Shown here in pieces: positions 26,119-38,586 of a DNA stretch of 64,000 nucleotides. Source of the DNA: Cryobacterium luteum. GTDB lineage: Bacteria; Actinomycetota; Actinomycetes; Actinomycetales; Microbacteriaceae. Positions within the stretch are counted from its first letter, which is position 1. Every line of letters starts with the position of its first letter. Below the pieces are notes generated by a model. That model did no database searches. It was not told where the DNA came from and saw only the letters and a list, made by a program, of their open reading frames with translations. The DNA is taken from positions 62,001 through 126,000 of the forward strand of contig NZ_FOCN01000006.1 in assembly GCF_900110125.1 (NCBI RefSeq), read 5' to 3'. Made by a program: the position numbers and the translations under genes.

Positions 26119-27387
26119 ATGACCCTTTTCTTTTTGCTCGCGCTCGTCACGGCGATCGTCACGTTCGTGCTGTCGATCGTGGTCTACAAACTCAGCCACA
26201 AGTACCGCCTGTACCCGAAAATTCGCGAACGCGACGTGCACACCCGCCCTACGCCGCGTCTCGGCGGCATCGCCATGTTCCTCGGCATCCTGGTGGCCTT
26301 CGGGGTCGCCTACCTCATCGCGGGGGCGTTCGCGCCGCTTCGGCTGGTGTTCGCCGATCCGCAGCAGATTCTCGCGATCCTCGGCGCAGCCCTGCTCATC
26401 GTGCTGGTCGGTGTCGCCGACGACATCTGGGACCTGGACTGGATGACCAAACTCGCCGGCCAGTTCATCGCCGCCGGGCTGGTCGCCTGGCAGGGCGTGC
26501 AGATCTACTCCCTTCCGATCGGCGGGCTCACGGTCGGCAGCGGCTGGATGTCGATCGTGTTCACGGTCGTCGCCATCGTGGTGGTCATGAACATGATCAA
26601 CTTCATCGACGGTCTCGACGGCCTCGTCACGGGCGTTGCCCTGATCGCCAACGGGGTGTTCTTTCTCTACAGCTACCTGCTCGTGCGGGACACGTCGCCG
26701 ACCAACTACTTCAACCTCGCCTCGCTCATCGCCGCCATTCTGGTCGGCGCGTGCGTGGGGTTCCTGCCGTTGAACTGGCACCCGGCCAAAATGTTCATGG
26801 GCGACGCCGGTGCACTGCTGGTCGGTCTGCTCATGGCCACAAGCGCGATCGCCATCACCGGCCAGATCGACCCGACCGCGATCAATCGCTCGCAGCTCTT
26901 TCCGGCGTTCATACCCATCCTGCTGCCGGTGGCCATCATGATCATTCCCCTGCTCGACTTCGGGCTGGCCGTATTCCGGCGGGTACGGGCCGGTAAATCG
27001 CCCTTCAGCGCCGACCGAAAACACCTGCATCACCGACTGCTCGATATGGGACACTCCCACCTGCATGCCGTGCTGATCTTCTACGGGTGGACGGCCGCAG
27101 CGTCCGTTGGGTGTCTGCTGTATTACATCCTGCCGGTCTATTTCGGGCTGCCGACCTGGTACGCCACCATCTTCCTGGTGACCTCGCTGCTCATGTGTAC
27201 GATCGTCACTCTCGCGCCGCTCGGCCGCCGCAAAACCGGTGAATGGGTCAGTCAGTCATCGCCGGCACAGATCGCTGTGCTCGACCGGTTCGACCCGCTC
27301 GACGAAGCCGCTACTCCCGCCACCCCCACCCCAACACCGACACGAGCGACCGCCCCTGCGGCGGCCCCTGCCGAGGAGAACGTATGA
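26119..27387 (+). CDS. wecA: Undecaprenyl-phosphate GlcNAc-1-phosphate transferase (WecA/TagO type)
   Basis: Polytopic membrane enzyme starting synthesis of an undecaprenyl-linked cell-wall glycan. It has 422 residues and about 11 membrane helices. Family motifs are present: PTPRLGG at the first cytoplasmic loop, VGVADDIWDLDW (the DDxxD catalytic pair), NFIDGLDGL, FMGDAG and the HLHHRL box that marks WecA/TagO rather than MraY. A Pro/Thr-rich cytoplasmic tail closes the protein. The GlcNAc substrate is inferred from the family. Its stop overlaps the next gene as ATGA. Confidence 0.92.
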   Translation: MTLFFLLALVTAIVTFVLSIVVYKLSHKYRLYPKIRERDVHTRPTPRLGGIAMFLGILVAFGVAYLIAGAFAPLRLVFADPQQILAILGAALLIVLVGVADDIWDLDWMTKLAGQFIAAGLVAWQGVQIYSLPIGGLTVGSGWMSIVFTVVAIVVVMNMINFIDGLDGLVTGVALIANGVFFLYSYLLVRDTSPTNYFNLASLIAAILVGACVGFLPLNWHPAKMFMGDAGALLVGLLMATSAIAITGQIDPTAINRSQLFPAFIPILLPVAIMIIPLLDFGLAVFRRVRAGKSPFSADRKHLHHRLLDMGHSHLHAVLIFYGWTAAASVGCLLYYILPVYFGLPTWYATIFLVTSLLMCTIVTLAPLGRRKTGEWVSQSSPAQIAVLDRFDPLDEAATPATPTPTPTRATAPAAAPAEENV

Positions 27388-27857
27388 CCAGCGCCACCCC
27401 ACCACCTGCCCAGGCCACGTCCATCCCGGTGCTGCGTCGCATCCTGATCTACGGCGGCTGGGTCGCACTCGGAATAGCCGTCGTCGGTTCCGTCATCGGC
27501 TATTTCGTGGACGGTGGCACCGGGGTGCTCAGTGCCCTGATCGGAACGATCATGTCCGTCGCTTTCATGGGTATCACGGCCGGCAGTATCCTGCTGGCCA
27601 ATCGGGTTGCCGGCAACGAATCGGCGATCGGCGGCTTCTTCGGCATCATCATGGGCGGCTGGCTGCTCAAATTCGTCGTGTTCCTGGTACTGCTTTTCGT
27701 GTTGCAGGACCGTGCGTGGATCGAGCCCATGGTGCTGTTCTTATGCATCATCGCCGGCGTCGTGGGATCCCTCGTGGTCGATGCCGTCGTCGTGATGAAG
27801 AGCCGGATGCCCTACGCCAGCGACGTCGTATTGCCCCCCGCCCCGGTAGACGAGTAA
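27384..27857 (+). CDS. AtpI-like small membrane protein upstream of the atp operon
   Basis: Protein of 157 residues with four predicted membrane helices (ILIYGGWVALGIAVVGSVIG, VLSALIGTIMSVAFMGI, FFGIIMGGWLLKFVVFLVLL, MVLFLCIIAGVVGSLVV). Position directly before atpB and topology match AtpI-type proteins that aid c-ring assembly; sequence resemblance to E. coli AtpI is weak, so the call rests mainly on context. ATG 27384 overlaps the wecA stop. It is separated from atpB by 87 nt containing a promoter. Confidence 0.65.
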   Translation: MTSATPPPAQATSIPVLRRILIYGGWVALGIAVVGSVIGYFVDGGTGVLSALIGTIMSVAFMGITAGSILLANRVAGNESAIGGFFGIIMGGWLLKFVVFLVLLFVLQDRAWIEPMVLFLCIIAGVVGSLVVDAVVVMKSRMPYASDVVLPPAPVDE

Positions 27858-27893
27858 CCCTTCGGCCCATCCACCCACGGATCCCGCTCTCGA

Positions 27894-27923
27894 TTCGGTG
27901 CAGCGCCTGATCTTTGCTAGAGT
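27894..27923 (+). promoter_or_regulatory. Promoter of the ATP synthase operon
   Basis: TTCGGT (27894-27899), an 18-nt spacer and TAGAGT (27918-27923) lie 22-28 nt before the possible atpB starts (TTG 27945, ATG 27951). Confidence 0.45.
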
Positions 27924-27950
27924 AAACACCGATCCCACCCCGGTTTGCAC

Positions 27951-29134
<1,184 letters not shown>

Positions 29135-29160
29135 ACCTCTTCACTACTTAATTAGGAGGC

Positions 29161-29724
29161 ATGATGCTTCACGCAGTAATTGCAGCCGCGACGGAAGAAG
29201 CGGCGCCAAACCCGCTCATCCCGGAGATCTACGACATCATCTGGTCGGCGGTCTGCTTTGTCGTGATTTTGTTCTTCTTCTGGAAGCTTGTGCTGCCCAG
29301 AATGCAGAAGCTTCTTGACGACCGTGCAGAAGCCATCGAGGGCAACATTGCCAAGGCCGACGACGCTCAGCGCAAGGCCGAAGCTGCACTCGTGCAGTAC
29401 ACCGCCCAGCTTGCTGATGCTCGTGCCGAAGCCGGTGCCATTCGTGAACAGGCCCGCACCGATGGCCAGCGCATCGTCGCTGAGCACAAGGAGCAGGCCG
29501 CGGCCGAAGCCGGTCGCATCGCGGCCAGTGCCAAGACGCAGATCGAAGCCGAACGCCAGGCTGCCGTCGTGTCGCTTCGCAGCGAGGTCGGCACCCTTGC
29601 CATTGACCTCGCCTCGGGCGTCATCGGTGAGAGCCTGTCCGACGACGCGAAAGCCAGCGCCATTGTCGATCGTTTCCTGGCCGAACTTGAAGCCAGCGAA
29701 GCACCAAAAGCCGGAAAGATCTAG
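29161..29724 (+). CDS. atpF: ATP synthase F0 subunit b
   Basis: Peripheral-stalk subunit of 187 residues: one N-terminal membrane helix (DIIWSAVCFVVILFFFWKLV) and a long charged Ala/Glu/Arg coiled coil that dimerises and binds delta. AGGAGG lies 2-5 nt before two adjacent ATG codons, 29161 and 29164; the second has the better spacing. It is not fused to delta, unlike in mycobacteria. Confidence 0.96.
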   Translation: MMLHAVIAAATEEAAPNPLIPEIYDIIWSAVCFVVILFFFWKLVLPRMQKLLDDRAEAIEGNIAKADDAQRKAEAALVQYTAQLADARAEAGAIREQARTDGQRIVAEHKEQAAAEAGRIAASAKTQIEAERQAAVVSLRSEVGTLAIDLASGVIGESLSDDAKASAIVDRFLAELEASEAPKAGKI

Positions 29725-29727
29725 CAA

Positions 29728-30525
29728 ATGGGAAGCGCCACCAGAGAAGCACTCGCCACATCGAGGGCGGCACTGTCCGTCCCCGGCGGCACGACTGATC
29801 TGGCGACGGGCGAAAGCCTGTTCGGCGCCGGTCGAGTTATCGGGTCGTCGTCCCAGCTGTTGTCAGCACTCGGCGACGCGTCAGCGGATGCTGCGGCCAA
29901 GGTCACCCTCGTGCGTGCCGTCTTCGGTACCAGCGTGACACCTCGGGCGCTCGACCTGCTCGCGGCCTCCGTGTCCGAACGCTGGTCCAGCCACGACGAC
30001 CTGCTCGCCGGGATCGAAGAACTGGGCCTGCGGGCATCCGCCCTGTCAGCACCGGCCGGCACATCCATCGAGGACGAATTGTTCGCCTTCGGTACAACGG
30101 TGTCGTCAGATGCTGGTCTGGAACTCGCACTGGCCAGCAAGCTTGGCAAGCCGACCGCCAAGGCCGCGCTCGTCGAGCAGCTTCTGGCCGGCAAGGTATC
30201 CGGACAGACGCTCGCCATTGTTCGGCACCTGGTGCAGCAGCCTCGCGGCCGCCGTATCGGCGAATTGCTGCGACACGCAGCAGCCATCGTCGCAGACCAG
30301 TCCGGAACCTCGATCGCGACCATCACGTCGGCGAGCGTTCTCACGCCCGCCCAGCTCGACCGCTTGCAGAAGAATCTCCAGGAACGCCACGGACGTGCAC
30401 TCACCATCAACCAAGTCGTCGACCCGGCGCTGGTCGGCGGAGTGCGCGTACAAATCGGCGATCTGGTCATCGATGGCAGCATCGCAACCCGCCTGGCTGA
30501 TTTGAGACTCCAGCTCGCTCGCTGA
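29728..30525 (+). CDS. atpH: ATP synthase F1 subunit delta
   Basis: Connects F1 to the b stalk. At 265 residues it is longer than the 177-residue E. coli protein, as in many actinobacteria. An N-terminal helical bundle covers about 1-165; the C-terminal OSCP signature includes QIGDLVIDGSIATRLADLRL. Starts 4 nt after atpF. Confidence 0.94.
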   Translation: MGSATREALATSRAALSVPGGTTDLATGESLFGAGRVIGSSSQLLSALGDASADAAAKVTLVRAVFGTSVTPRALDLLAASVSERWSSHDDLLAGIEELGLRASALSAPAGTSIEDELFAFGTTVSSDAGLELALASKLGKPTAKAALVEQLLAGKVSGQTLAIVRHLVQQPRGRRIGELLRHAAAIVADQSGTSIATITSASVLTPAQLDRLQKNLQERHGRALTINQVVDPALVGGVRVQIGDLVIDGSIATRLADLRLQLAR

Positions 30526-30613
30526 TTCTGGCGCAGTGTGACAGAAGCAGCAGCACCACAAACCCAGCAGTACCAGATGACTCAGGGCGGCAGCGTCCTC
30601 GAACAGACAGAAC

Positions 30614-30629
30614 CTGTACAGCCGTACAG
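30614..30629 (+). promoter_or_regulatory. Inverted repeat in the atpH-atpA gap
   Basis: CTGTAC and GTACAG, 4 nt apart, lie just before the AAAGGGAAG ribosome site of atpA. The small hairpin could modulate atpA translation or mark an mRNA processing point. It is the only notable element in this 117-nt gap. Confidence 0.25.
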
Positions 30630-30642
30630 AAAAGGGAAGATG

Positions 30643-32280
30643 ATGGCAGAACTAACGATCAGCCCCGATGAGATCCGTGGCGCTCTCCAGGACTTCGTGA
30701 AGTCCTACGAGCCGAACAAAACGTCAACGACCGAGGTTGGCTACGTCACCACGGCCGGCGACGGGATCGCCCACGTTGAGGGCCTGCCCGGCGTGATGGC
30801 CAACGAGCTCATCAAATTCGCCGACGGCACCCTGGGCCTGGCCCAGAACCTCGATGAAGACGAGATCGGCGTTGTCGTACTCGGCGAGTTCGGCGGCATT
30901 GTGGAGGGCATGGAGGTGCACCGCACCGGCGAGGTTCTCTCCGTTCCCGTCGGCGACGGCTACCTCGGCCGTGTCGTCGACCCGCTCGGCGCTCCCATCG
31001 ACGGGCTGGGCGACATTGCCACCGAAGGCCGCCGCGCCCTCGAGCTGCAGGCCCCCGGTGTCATGAGCCGCAAGTCGGTGCACGAGCCGATGCAGACCGG
31101 TATCAAGGCCATCGACGCCATGATCCCGATCGGCCGCGGCCAGCGCCAGCTGATCATCGGTGACCGCCAGACCGGCAAGACCGCGATCGCGATCGACACC
31201 ATCATCAACCAGAAGGCCAACTGGGAGTCGGGCGACAGCAACAAGCAGGTTCGTTGCATCTACGTCGCCATCGGCCAGAAGGGCTCCACTATCGCTTCGG
31301 TGAAGGGTGCCCTCGAGGACGCCGGGGCAATGGAATACACCACCATCGTCGCCGCTCCCGCCTCCGACCCGGCCGGATTCAAGTACCTCGCCCCGTACAC
31401 CGGTTCGGCTATCGGCCAGCACTGGATGTACGCCGGCAAGCACGTTCTCATCGTTTTCGATGACCTCTCCAAGCAGGCCGAGGCCTACCGTGCGGTCTCC
31501 CTGCTGCTGCGTCGCCCGCCGGGACGCGAAGCGTACCCCGGAGACGTGTTCTACCTGCACTCCCGTCTGCTGGAACGTTGCGCCAAGCTCTCCGACGAGC
31601 TCGGTGCCGGATCGATGACCGGGCTTCCGATCATTGAGACCAAGGCCAACGACGTTGCCGCTTACATTCCGACCAACGTGATCTCGATCACCGACGGCCA
31701 GATCTTTCTGCAGTCAGACCTGTTCAACGCCAACCAGCGCCCCGCTGTTGACGTCGGCATCTCGGTCTCCCGCGTCGGTGGCGACGCGCAGGTCAAGTCG
31801 ATCAAGAAGGTTTCGGGCACGCTCAAGCTCGAGCTGGCCCAGTATCGTTCGCTCGAAGCCTTCGCCATGTTCGCCTCGGACCTCGACGCGGCCAGCCGTC
31901 GTCAGCTCGCCCGTGGTGCCCGCCTGACGGAACTCCTGCGTCAGCCGCAGTACTCGCCGTACCCCGTCGAAGATCAGGTCGTCTCGATCTGGGCCGGCAT
32001 CAACGGCAAGCTCGACGAGGTTCCGGTTCCCGACGTGCTGCGTTTCGAGCGCGAACTGCTCGACTTCCTCGGTCGCAACACCGAAATCCTGAAGACCCTG
32101 CGCGAGACCAACGTTCTCTCTGATGAGACCGTTGCAGCCCTCACCGCCGGTGTCGATAAGTTCAAGCTCGAATTCCAGACCGGTGAAGGCAAGCCGCTCG
32201 CCTCGGTCGGCAAGGAAAAGTTTGAGGCGATTGCCGTCGAGGACGTCAACCAGGAAAAGATCGTCAAGCACCGCCGCTAG
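30643..32280 (+). CDS. atpA: ATP synthase F1 subunit alpha
   Basis: Non-catalytic nucleotide-binding subunit, 545 residues. Walker A is [13 protein letters not shown], followed by [13 protein letters not shown], the Walker B region [16 protein letters not shown], and the alpha signature [20 protein letters not shown] 30643 gives the family N-terminus ([19 protein letters not shown]) with AAAGGG 6 nt upstream; ATG 30640 is possible, and the frame is open to 30538 without resemblance. The C-terminus has a short extension after the helical domain, common in actinobacteria. Confidence 0.97.
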   Translation: MAELTISPDEIRGALQDFVKSYEPNKTSTTEVGYVTTAGDGIAHVEGLPGVMANELIKFADGTLGLAQNLDEDEIGVVVLGEFGGIVEGMEVHRTGEVLSVPVGDGYLGRVVDPLGAPIDGLGDIATEGRRALELQAPGVMSRKSVHEPMQTGIKAIDAMIPIGRGQRQLIIGDRQTGKTAIAIDTIINQKANWESGDSNKQVRCIYVAIGQKGSTIASVKGALEDAGAMEYTTIVAAPASDPAGFKYLAPYTGSAIGQHWMYAGKHVLIVFDDLSKQAEAYRAVSLLLRRPPGREAYPGDVFYLHSRLLERCAKLSDELGAGSMTGLPIIETKANDVAAYIPTNVISITDGQIFLQSDLFNANQRPAVDVGISVSRVGGDAQVKSIKKVSGTLKLELAQYRSLEAFAMFASDLDAASRRQLARGARLTELLRQPQYSPYPVEDQVVSIWAGINGKLDEVPVPDVLRFERELLDFLGRNTEILKTLRETNVLSDETVAALTAGVDKFKLEFQTGEGKPLASVGKEKFEAIAVEDVNQEKIVKHRR

Positions 32281-32346
32281 TCCTCGCCGATTCGCGCGAT
32301 GCAGAACCACTGACGAAACCACACTGAAAGACAAGGAAGCAGACAC

Positions 32347-34732
<2,386 letters not shown>

Positions 34733-34734
34733 GC

Positions 34735-35004
34735 ATGGCGAAGTCGCTGTCCGTCAGCGTTGTGTCGGCCGACCACCAGGTGTGGACCGGCGAAGTGACC
34801 ATGGTTGTAGCCAAGACCGTCGAGGGCGAGATCGGCATCCTGGCCGGTCACGAACCGATGTTGGCGATTCTGGCGCTGGGCGACGTTCGTCTTACCCTGG
34901 CCGATGGCTCCAAGGTCATCGCCAAGGCTGAGGACGGGTTCCTGTCGGTCGACAACGACATGGTCACCATCGTGGCACGCAAGGCTGAACTCGTCGGTTC
35001 CTAA
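34735..35004 (+). CDS. atpC: ATP synthase F1 subunit epsilon (short form)
   Basis: Rotor subunit of 89 residues. The N-terminal beta-sandwich is complete (VVSADHQVWTGEV, GEIGILAGHEPMLA, DGFLSVDNDMVTIVARKAEL), but the C-terminal two-helix domain that inhibits ATP hydrolysis in E. coli (139 residues) is absent. The gene ends the operon; its ATG is 2 nt after the atpD stop. Confidence 0.95.
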   Translation: MAKSLSVSVVSADHQVWTGEVTMVVAKTVEGEIGILAGHEPMLAILALGDVRLTLADGSKVIAKAEDGFLSVDNDMVTIVARKAELVGS

Positions 35005-35024
35005 CCCGCGCGTCTGCAACACCA

Positions 35025-35855
35025 GTGCTGATACTGCTTCCGCCGTCGGAGACGAAACGCTCCGGCGGCGAAGCTGTACCCCTGGACCTCACAGTCCTCG
35101 CCCATCCTCGCCTGAACGTGAAACGCCGGGCCCTGGCCCGCGCGGTTGTGGCGCTGGCCAGGCATCCGGATGAAGCCCGTACTGCCCTGAAACTGGGTCG
35201 TACGCAGCTGTTCGAGATTGACCGCAACCGCGAACTGCTGTCGTCTCCAACCCTGCCGGTCATTGACCGGTACACCGGGGTACTCTTCGACGGGTTGGAT
35301 GCCGCCACCCTGACGGTCTCGCAGCGCGAGTTCGCGCGCGCTCACCTGGCCGTCCACTCCGCACTGCTCGGGCCGGTCGGTGCGCTCGACCCGATACCGG
35401 CGTACCGACTGTCGCATGATTCGCGCGTGCCGAACCTCACACCGACCAGTCTCACGCTCAAGCAGCTGTGGAGCACCGAAGTTGCGAAGGTGCTCGGCCA
35501 GACTCAGGGGCTGTTGCTCGACCTCCGCTCGGAGGCCTATGTAGCTCTCGGTGCCCGACCCCAGCGCCCAGACTCGCTGTATCTGCGAGTCGTCGCCCTC
35601 GCGGGCGACGGTCAGAAGCGCGCTCTGAATCACTTCAATAAGAAGTCCAAGGGTGAATTCACCCGGGCCCTGCTCGAGCAGGAGTTCGATTTTCGCACGA
35701 CCTCAGAGTTGATCGACTGGGCGCAATCCGTCGGAATCCGCCTTGGACCGGGCGCAGCGGGCGAGCTTGAACTCATTGTCGAGCAGCACCTCGCCTCGGC
35801 GGGCCGCGCGGCGTCATCGACGATCTACACCGGAGCTGATCTAGCCCGGGTCTAG
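35025..35855 (+). CDS. yaaA: YaaA family protein (peroxide stress, DUF328)
   Basis: Cytosolic protein of 276 residues. The N-terminus LILLPPSETKRSGG and later segments FNKKSKGEFTRALLEQ match the YaaA/DUF328 family, which in E. coli lowers free iron during peroxide stress and binds DNA. GTG 35025 is the start, giving an N-terminus at the family's usual position. The gene follows atpC by 20 nt and may be read through from the atp operon, though no functional link is evident. Confidence 0.9.
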   Translation: MLILLPPSETKRSGGEAVPLDLTVLAHPRLNVKRRALARAVVALARHPDEARTALKLGRTQLFEIDRNRELLSSPTLPVIDRYTGVLFDGLDAATLTVSQREFARAHLAVHSALLGPVGALDPIPAYRLSHDSRVPNLTPTSLTLKQLWSTEVAKVLGQTQGLLLDLRSEAYVALGARPQRPDSLYLRVVALAGDGQKRALNHFNKKSKGEFTRALLEQEFDFRTTSELIDWAQSVGIRLGPGAAGELELIVEQHLASAGRAASSTIYTGADLARV

Positions 35856-35867
35856 GACGCAGCGGGA

Positions 35868-35873
35868 TAGGCT
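35868..35873 (+). promoter_or_regulatory. -10 element of mdh
   Basis: TAGGCT ends 6 nt before the mdh GTG; there is no room for a Shine-Dalgarno sequence, so a leaderless transcript is likely. Confidence 0.45.
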
Positions 35874-35879
35874 GGGCGC

Positions 35880-36941
35880 GTGAGTACAGACGCCAGCACT
35901 TTCCCCGCATCGGCAACCGCAGCAGCATCCGTCAACGTTCCCATTCATCGGCAACCGGTCAACGTGACCGTCACCGGAGCGGGCGGACAGATCGGCTACG
36001 CACTGCTGTTCCGCATAGCGGCTGGCGCGTTGCTCGGGCCGACCACGCCGGTTCGGCTGACCCTTTTGGAAATACCTCAGGGGCTGAAAGCCGCCGAGGG
36101 TACCGCGCTGGAACTTGAAGACTGCGCCTTCGATCTGCTGCGCGGGGTCACGGTCACCGATGACCCCGCTATCGCCTTCGCCGGCGTCAATATTGCGCTG
36201 CTGGTCGGATCTCGGCCGCGTGGGCCTGGCATGGAGCGTGCCGACCTGCTCGAAGCCAACGGTCGCATTTTCGGACCGCAGGGCGCCGCGATCAACGCCG
36301 GGGCCGCAGACGATGTGCGCGTGCTCGTGGTGGGCAACCCCGCCAACACCAACGCTCTCATCGCTGCCGCGCATGCACCCGACGTGCCGGCGGAGCGATT
36401 CACCGCGATGACCCGGCTCGACCACAACCGGGCTGTGGGAGAACTCGCCAACCACCTCGACGTCGCCGTCGGAACGATCCACGGCCTGACCGTGTGGGGC
36501 AACCACTCTGCCAGCCAGTATCCGGATGTCTTCCACGCCACCGCCCAAGGCCGAGCGGTTCGAGACCTCGTCGACGAGCAGTGGCTGGCGCAGACTTTCA
36601 TTCCGCGAGTGGCCCAGCGCGGATCGGAGATCATCGCCGTGCGCGGAGGATCATCGGTCGCCTCCGCAGCCAACGCGGCCATTGACCACGTCGCTGACTG
36701 GGTGACCGGGCGCGGTTCGGACTGGACCAGTGCCGGGGTGGTTTCCGACGGCTCCTACGATGTTCCGGCCGGGTTGGTGTGCTCGTTCCCGGTGCGTTCG
36801 GTCGATGGTCAGTGGCGCATCGTGACCGGGCTGGAACGCAACGAGTTCTCGCGAAGCAAAATCGCGGCATCCGTTGCCGAGTTGGTTGAGGAACGCGAAG
36901 CGGTGCGGGCGCTGGGCCTGCTGCCGCTCGGTCGTCGCTAG
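35880..36941 (+). CDS. mdh: Malate dehydrogenase
   Basis: NAD-dependent malate/oxaloacetate interconversion in the TCA cycle. It has 353 residues. The Rossmann loop is [17 protein letters not shown]; the substrate Arg is in [14 protein letters not shown], the Asp-His relay in [13 protein letters not shown], and the catalytic His in [12 protein letters not shown]. An Ala/Ser-rich N-terminal stretch of about 25 residues precedes the domain; the assigned GTG 35880 fits a leaderless start, but a shorter protein is possible. Confidence 0.96.
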   Translation: MSTDASTFPASATAAASVNVPIHRQPVNVTVTGAGGQIGYALLFRIAAGALLGPTTPVRLTLLEIPQGLKAAEGTALELEDCAFDLLRGVTVTDDPAIAFAGVNIALLVGSRPRGPGMERADLLEANGRIFGPQGAAINAGAADDVRVLVVGNPANTNALIAAAHAPDVPAERFTAMTRLDHNRAVGELANHLDVAVGTIHGLTVWGNHSASQYPDVFHATAQGRAVRDLVDEQWLAQTFIPRVAQRGSEIIAVRGGSSVASAANAAIDHVADWVTGRGSDWTSAGVVSDGSYDVPAGLVCSFPVRSVDGQWRIVTGLERNEFSRSKIAASVAELVEEREAVRALGLLPLGRR

Positions 36942-36964
36942 GGCGTACCGGCACGGCCACGCCG

Positions 36965-37489
36965 CTACCGGTGCCGGATTCCTTCGTGATCGAGCAGCCA
37001 CGCCTTGGTCGGGATTCCCCGGCCGGCACTATAACCGGTGATCTGGCCGCTCGAAGCGAGCACCCGGTGGCAGCCGATGATGATCGGCACCGGGTTGGCG
37101 CCGACCGCCCCGCCGATGGCACGGCCGGAACCGACGCGGCCGATGGCACTGCCGAGTGCCCCGTAGGAGATGACATCGCCGAACGTGAGGGTCGCCAGCC
37201 TGGCCCAGACGCTGCGCTGAAACTCGGTGCCGCGGATCAGATGCACGGGGAGGTCGAAGGACTGCCTCGTTCCGGCAAAGTATTCATCGAGTTGATCGCC
37301 GGCCCGCCGTAGCATGGGGGAGGGAATCTCTGCACGGGCATCGAGCGGCAGCTGACCGTCGGTTTCGATGGAGAGGGAGAGAATTCCCTCGTCGTCGGCG
37401 GTCAGTTCGAGCCGGCCGATCGGGCTGGGAAGGCGAAGGAGCGCGTTCGCTGACGTTGATCGCGAGGGTTGCTTCGGGGTGCTGTCCAT
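36965..37489 (-). CDS. ogt: Methylated-DNA-protein-cysteine methyltransferase with GCHRV active site
   Basis: Suicide DNA-repair protein that moves alkyl groups from O6-alkylguanine to its own cysteine. It has 174 residues. The DNA-binding helix-turn-helix (FGDVISYGALGSAIGR) and the Arg finger region are present, and the acceptor is C140 within IIIGCHRVLASSG. The usual motif is PCHRV; here Gly replaces Pro, an unusual change beside the nucleophile. ATG 37489 was chosen as the family start; no clear ribosome site. Convergent with mdh. Confidence 0.88.
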   Translation of the reverse strand: MDSTPKQPSRSTSANALLRLPSPIGRLELTADDEGILSLSIETDGQLPLDARAEIPSPMLRRAGDQLDEYFAGTRQSFDLPVHLIRGTEFQRSVWARLATLTFGDVISYGALGSAIGRVGSGRAIGGAVGANPVPIIIGCHRVLASSGQITGYSAGRGIPTKAWLLDHEGIRHR

Positions 37490-37590
37490 GATTCGACTGT
37501 AGCCGCCGCCCGCAACGCCACCTCGCGGGTTTCGGACATTGGTGGCCAACGCGTGGAGACCTGCGCCTGTGCAGGAGACGGCTGCCGTCC

Positions 37591-37596
37591 TAGTCT
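37591..37596 (+). promoter_or_regulatory. -10 element of the aldo/keto reductase gene
   Basis: TAGTCT ends 6 nt before ATG 37603, consistent with a leaderless transcript. Confidence 0.4.
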
Positions 37597-37602
37597 GTAA
37601 GG

Positions 37603-38565
37603 ATGGCTCAGATTGAATATCGCAGACTTGGCTCCTCCGGACTGACCGTCTCGACGATTGGCCTTGGGTGTAATAATTTCGGGCGAACCGGCACAGCGTC
37701 GGAGAGTCAGGACGGAACGACCGCTGTCATCGACGCGGCCATCGAAGCGGGCGTGACACTCTTCGACACCGCCGATATCTACGGTGCCGAACGCGGCTTG
37801 AGCGAAACGCTCATGGGGCACTCCCTACGCGGCAAGCGTGATCAGATTGTGCTCGCCTCCAAGTTCGGCATGGACATGGGCGGGTTGAACGGTCCGGACT
37901 GGGGGGCTCGCGGCTCACGCCGATACATCCGCCTGGCCGTCGAGGCGTCTCTCCGACGGTTGCAGACCGACTGGATCGACCTGTACCAGCTGCATGTTCC
38001 CGACCCGTCCACGCCGATCGAGGAGACCCTGGCGACCCTGGACGACCTCATCACGGAGGGCAAGATTCGTTACATCGGTCACTCGAACCTGGCCGGTTGG
38101 CAGATCGCCGAGGCCGAGTTCACGGCCCGCATGAACGGACACCCCGCGTTCATCTCCAGCCAGAACGAATACAGCCTGCTGGTGCGCGACGCCGAAGACG
38201 AGGTGCTGCCGGCCGTCAACGCGTACGGCCTGGGCTTTCTGCCGTTCTTTCCGCTTTACAATGGGCTCTTCACCGGCAAGTTCTCCCGTGAGGGCGGGCC
38301 GGCCGACAGCCGGATCATGATGATCCGGCGGCATCTCTCCGACGACGCCCCCTGGGACAAAATCGAGCAATACCAGCAGTGGTGCGACGCGCGCGGCACC
38401 ACCATGCTGGCGGCGACGTTCGCCTGGCTGCTGGCCCAGCGAGGGCTGACCAGCGTCATCGCGGGTGCCACCAAGCCGGAACAGATCGTGCAGAACGCGG
38501 CCGCGGCAACGTCCTGGCAGCCCTCCGCCGACGAGGTCGCCTTCATTTCGAACCTGTTCGCCTGA
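37603..38565 (+). CDS. Aldo/keto reductase
   Basis: NADPH-dependent oxidoreductase of 320 residues, (beta/alpha)8 barrel. The catalytic tetrad is visible: Asp and Tyr in DTADIYGAERG, Lys in VLASKFGMD, His in YQLHVPDP. The C-terminal coenzyme site includes VIAGATKPEQIVQNAAA. It resembles the YajO/Gfo-like AKR class that acts on a wide range of aldehydes; the substrate cannot be assigned. It stands alone, 21 nt before the ABC exporter genes. Confidence 0.93.
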   Translation: MAQIEYRRLGSSGLTVSTIGLGCNNFGRTGTASESQDGTTAVIDAAIEAGVTLFDTADIYGAERGLSETLMGHSLRGKRDQIVLASKFGMDMGGLNGPDWGARGSRRYIRLAVEASLRRLQTDWIDLYQLHVPDPSTPIEETLATLDDLITEGKIRYIGHSNLAGWQIAEAEFTARMNGHPAFISSQNEYSLLVRDAEDEVLPAVNAYGLGFLPFFPLYNGLFTGKFSREGGPADSRIMMIRRHLSDDAPWDKIEQYQQWCDARGTTMLAATFAWLLAQRGLTSVIAGATKPEQIVQNAAAATSWQPSADEVAFISNLFA

Positions 38566-38586
38566 TCCTCACCCTAGGAGATTTAC

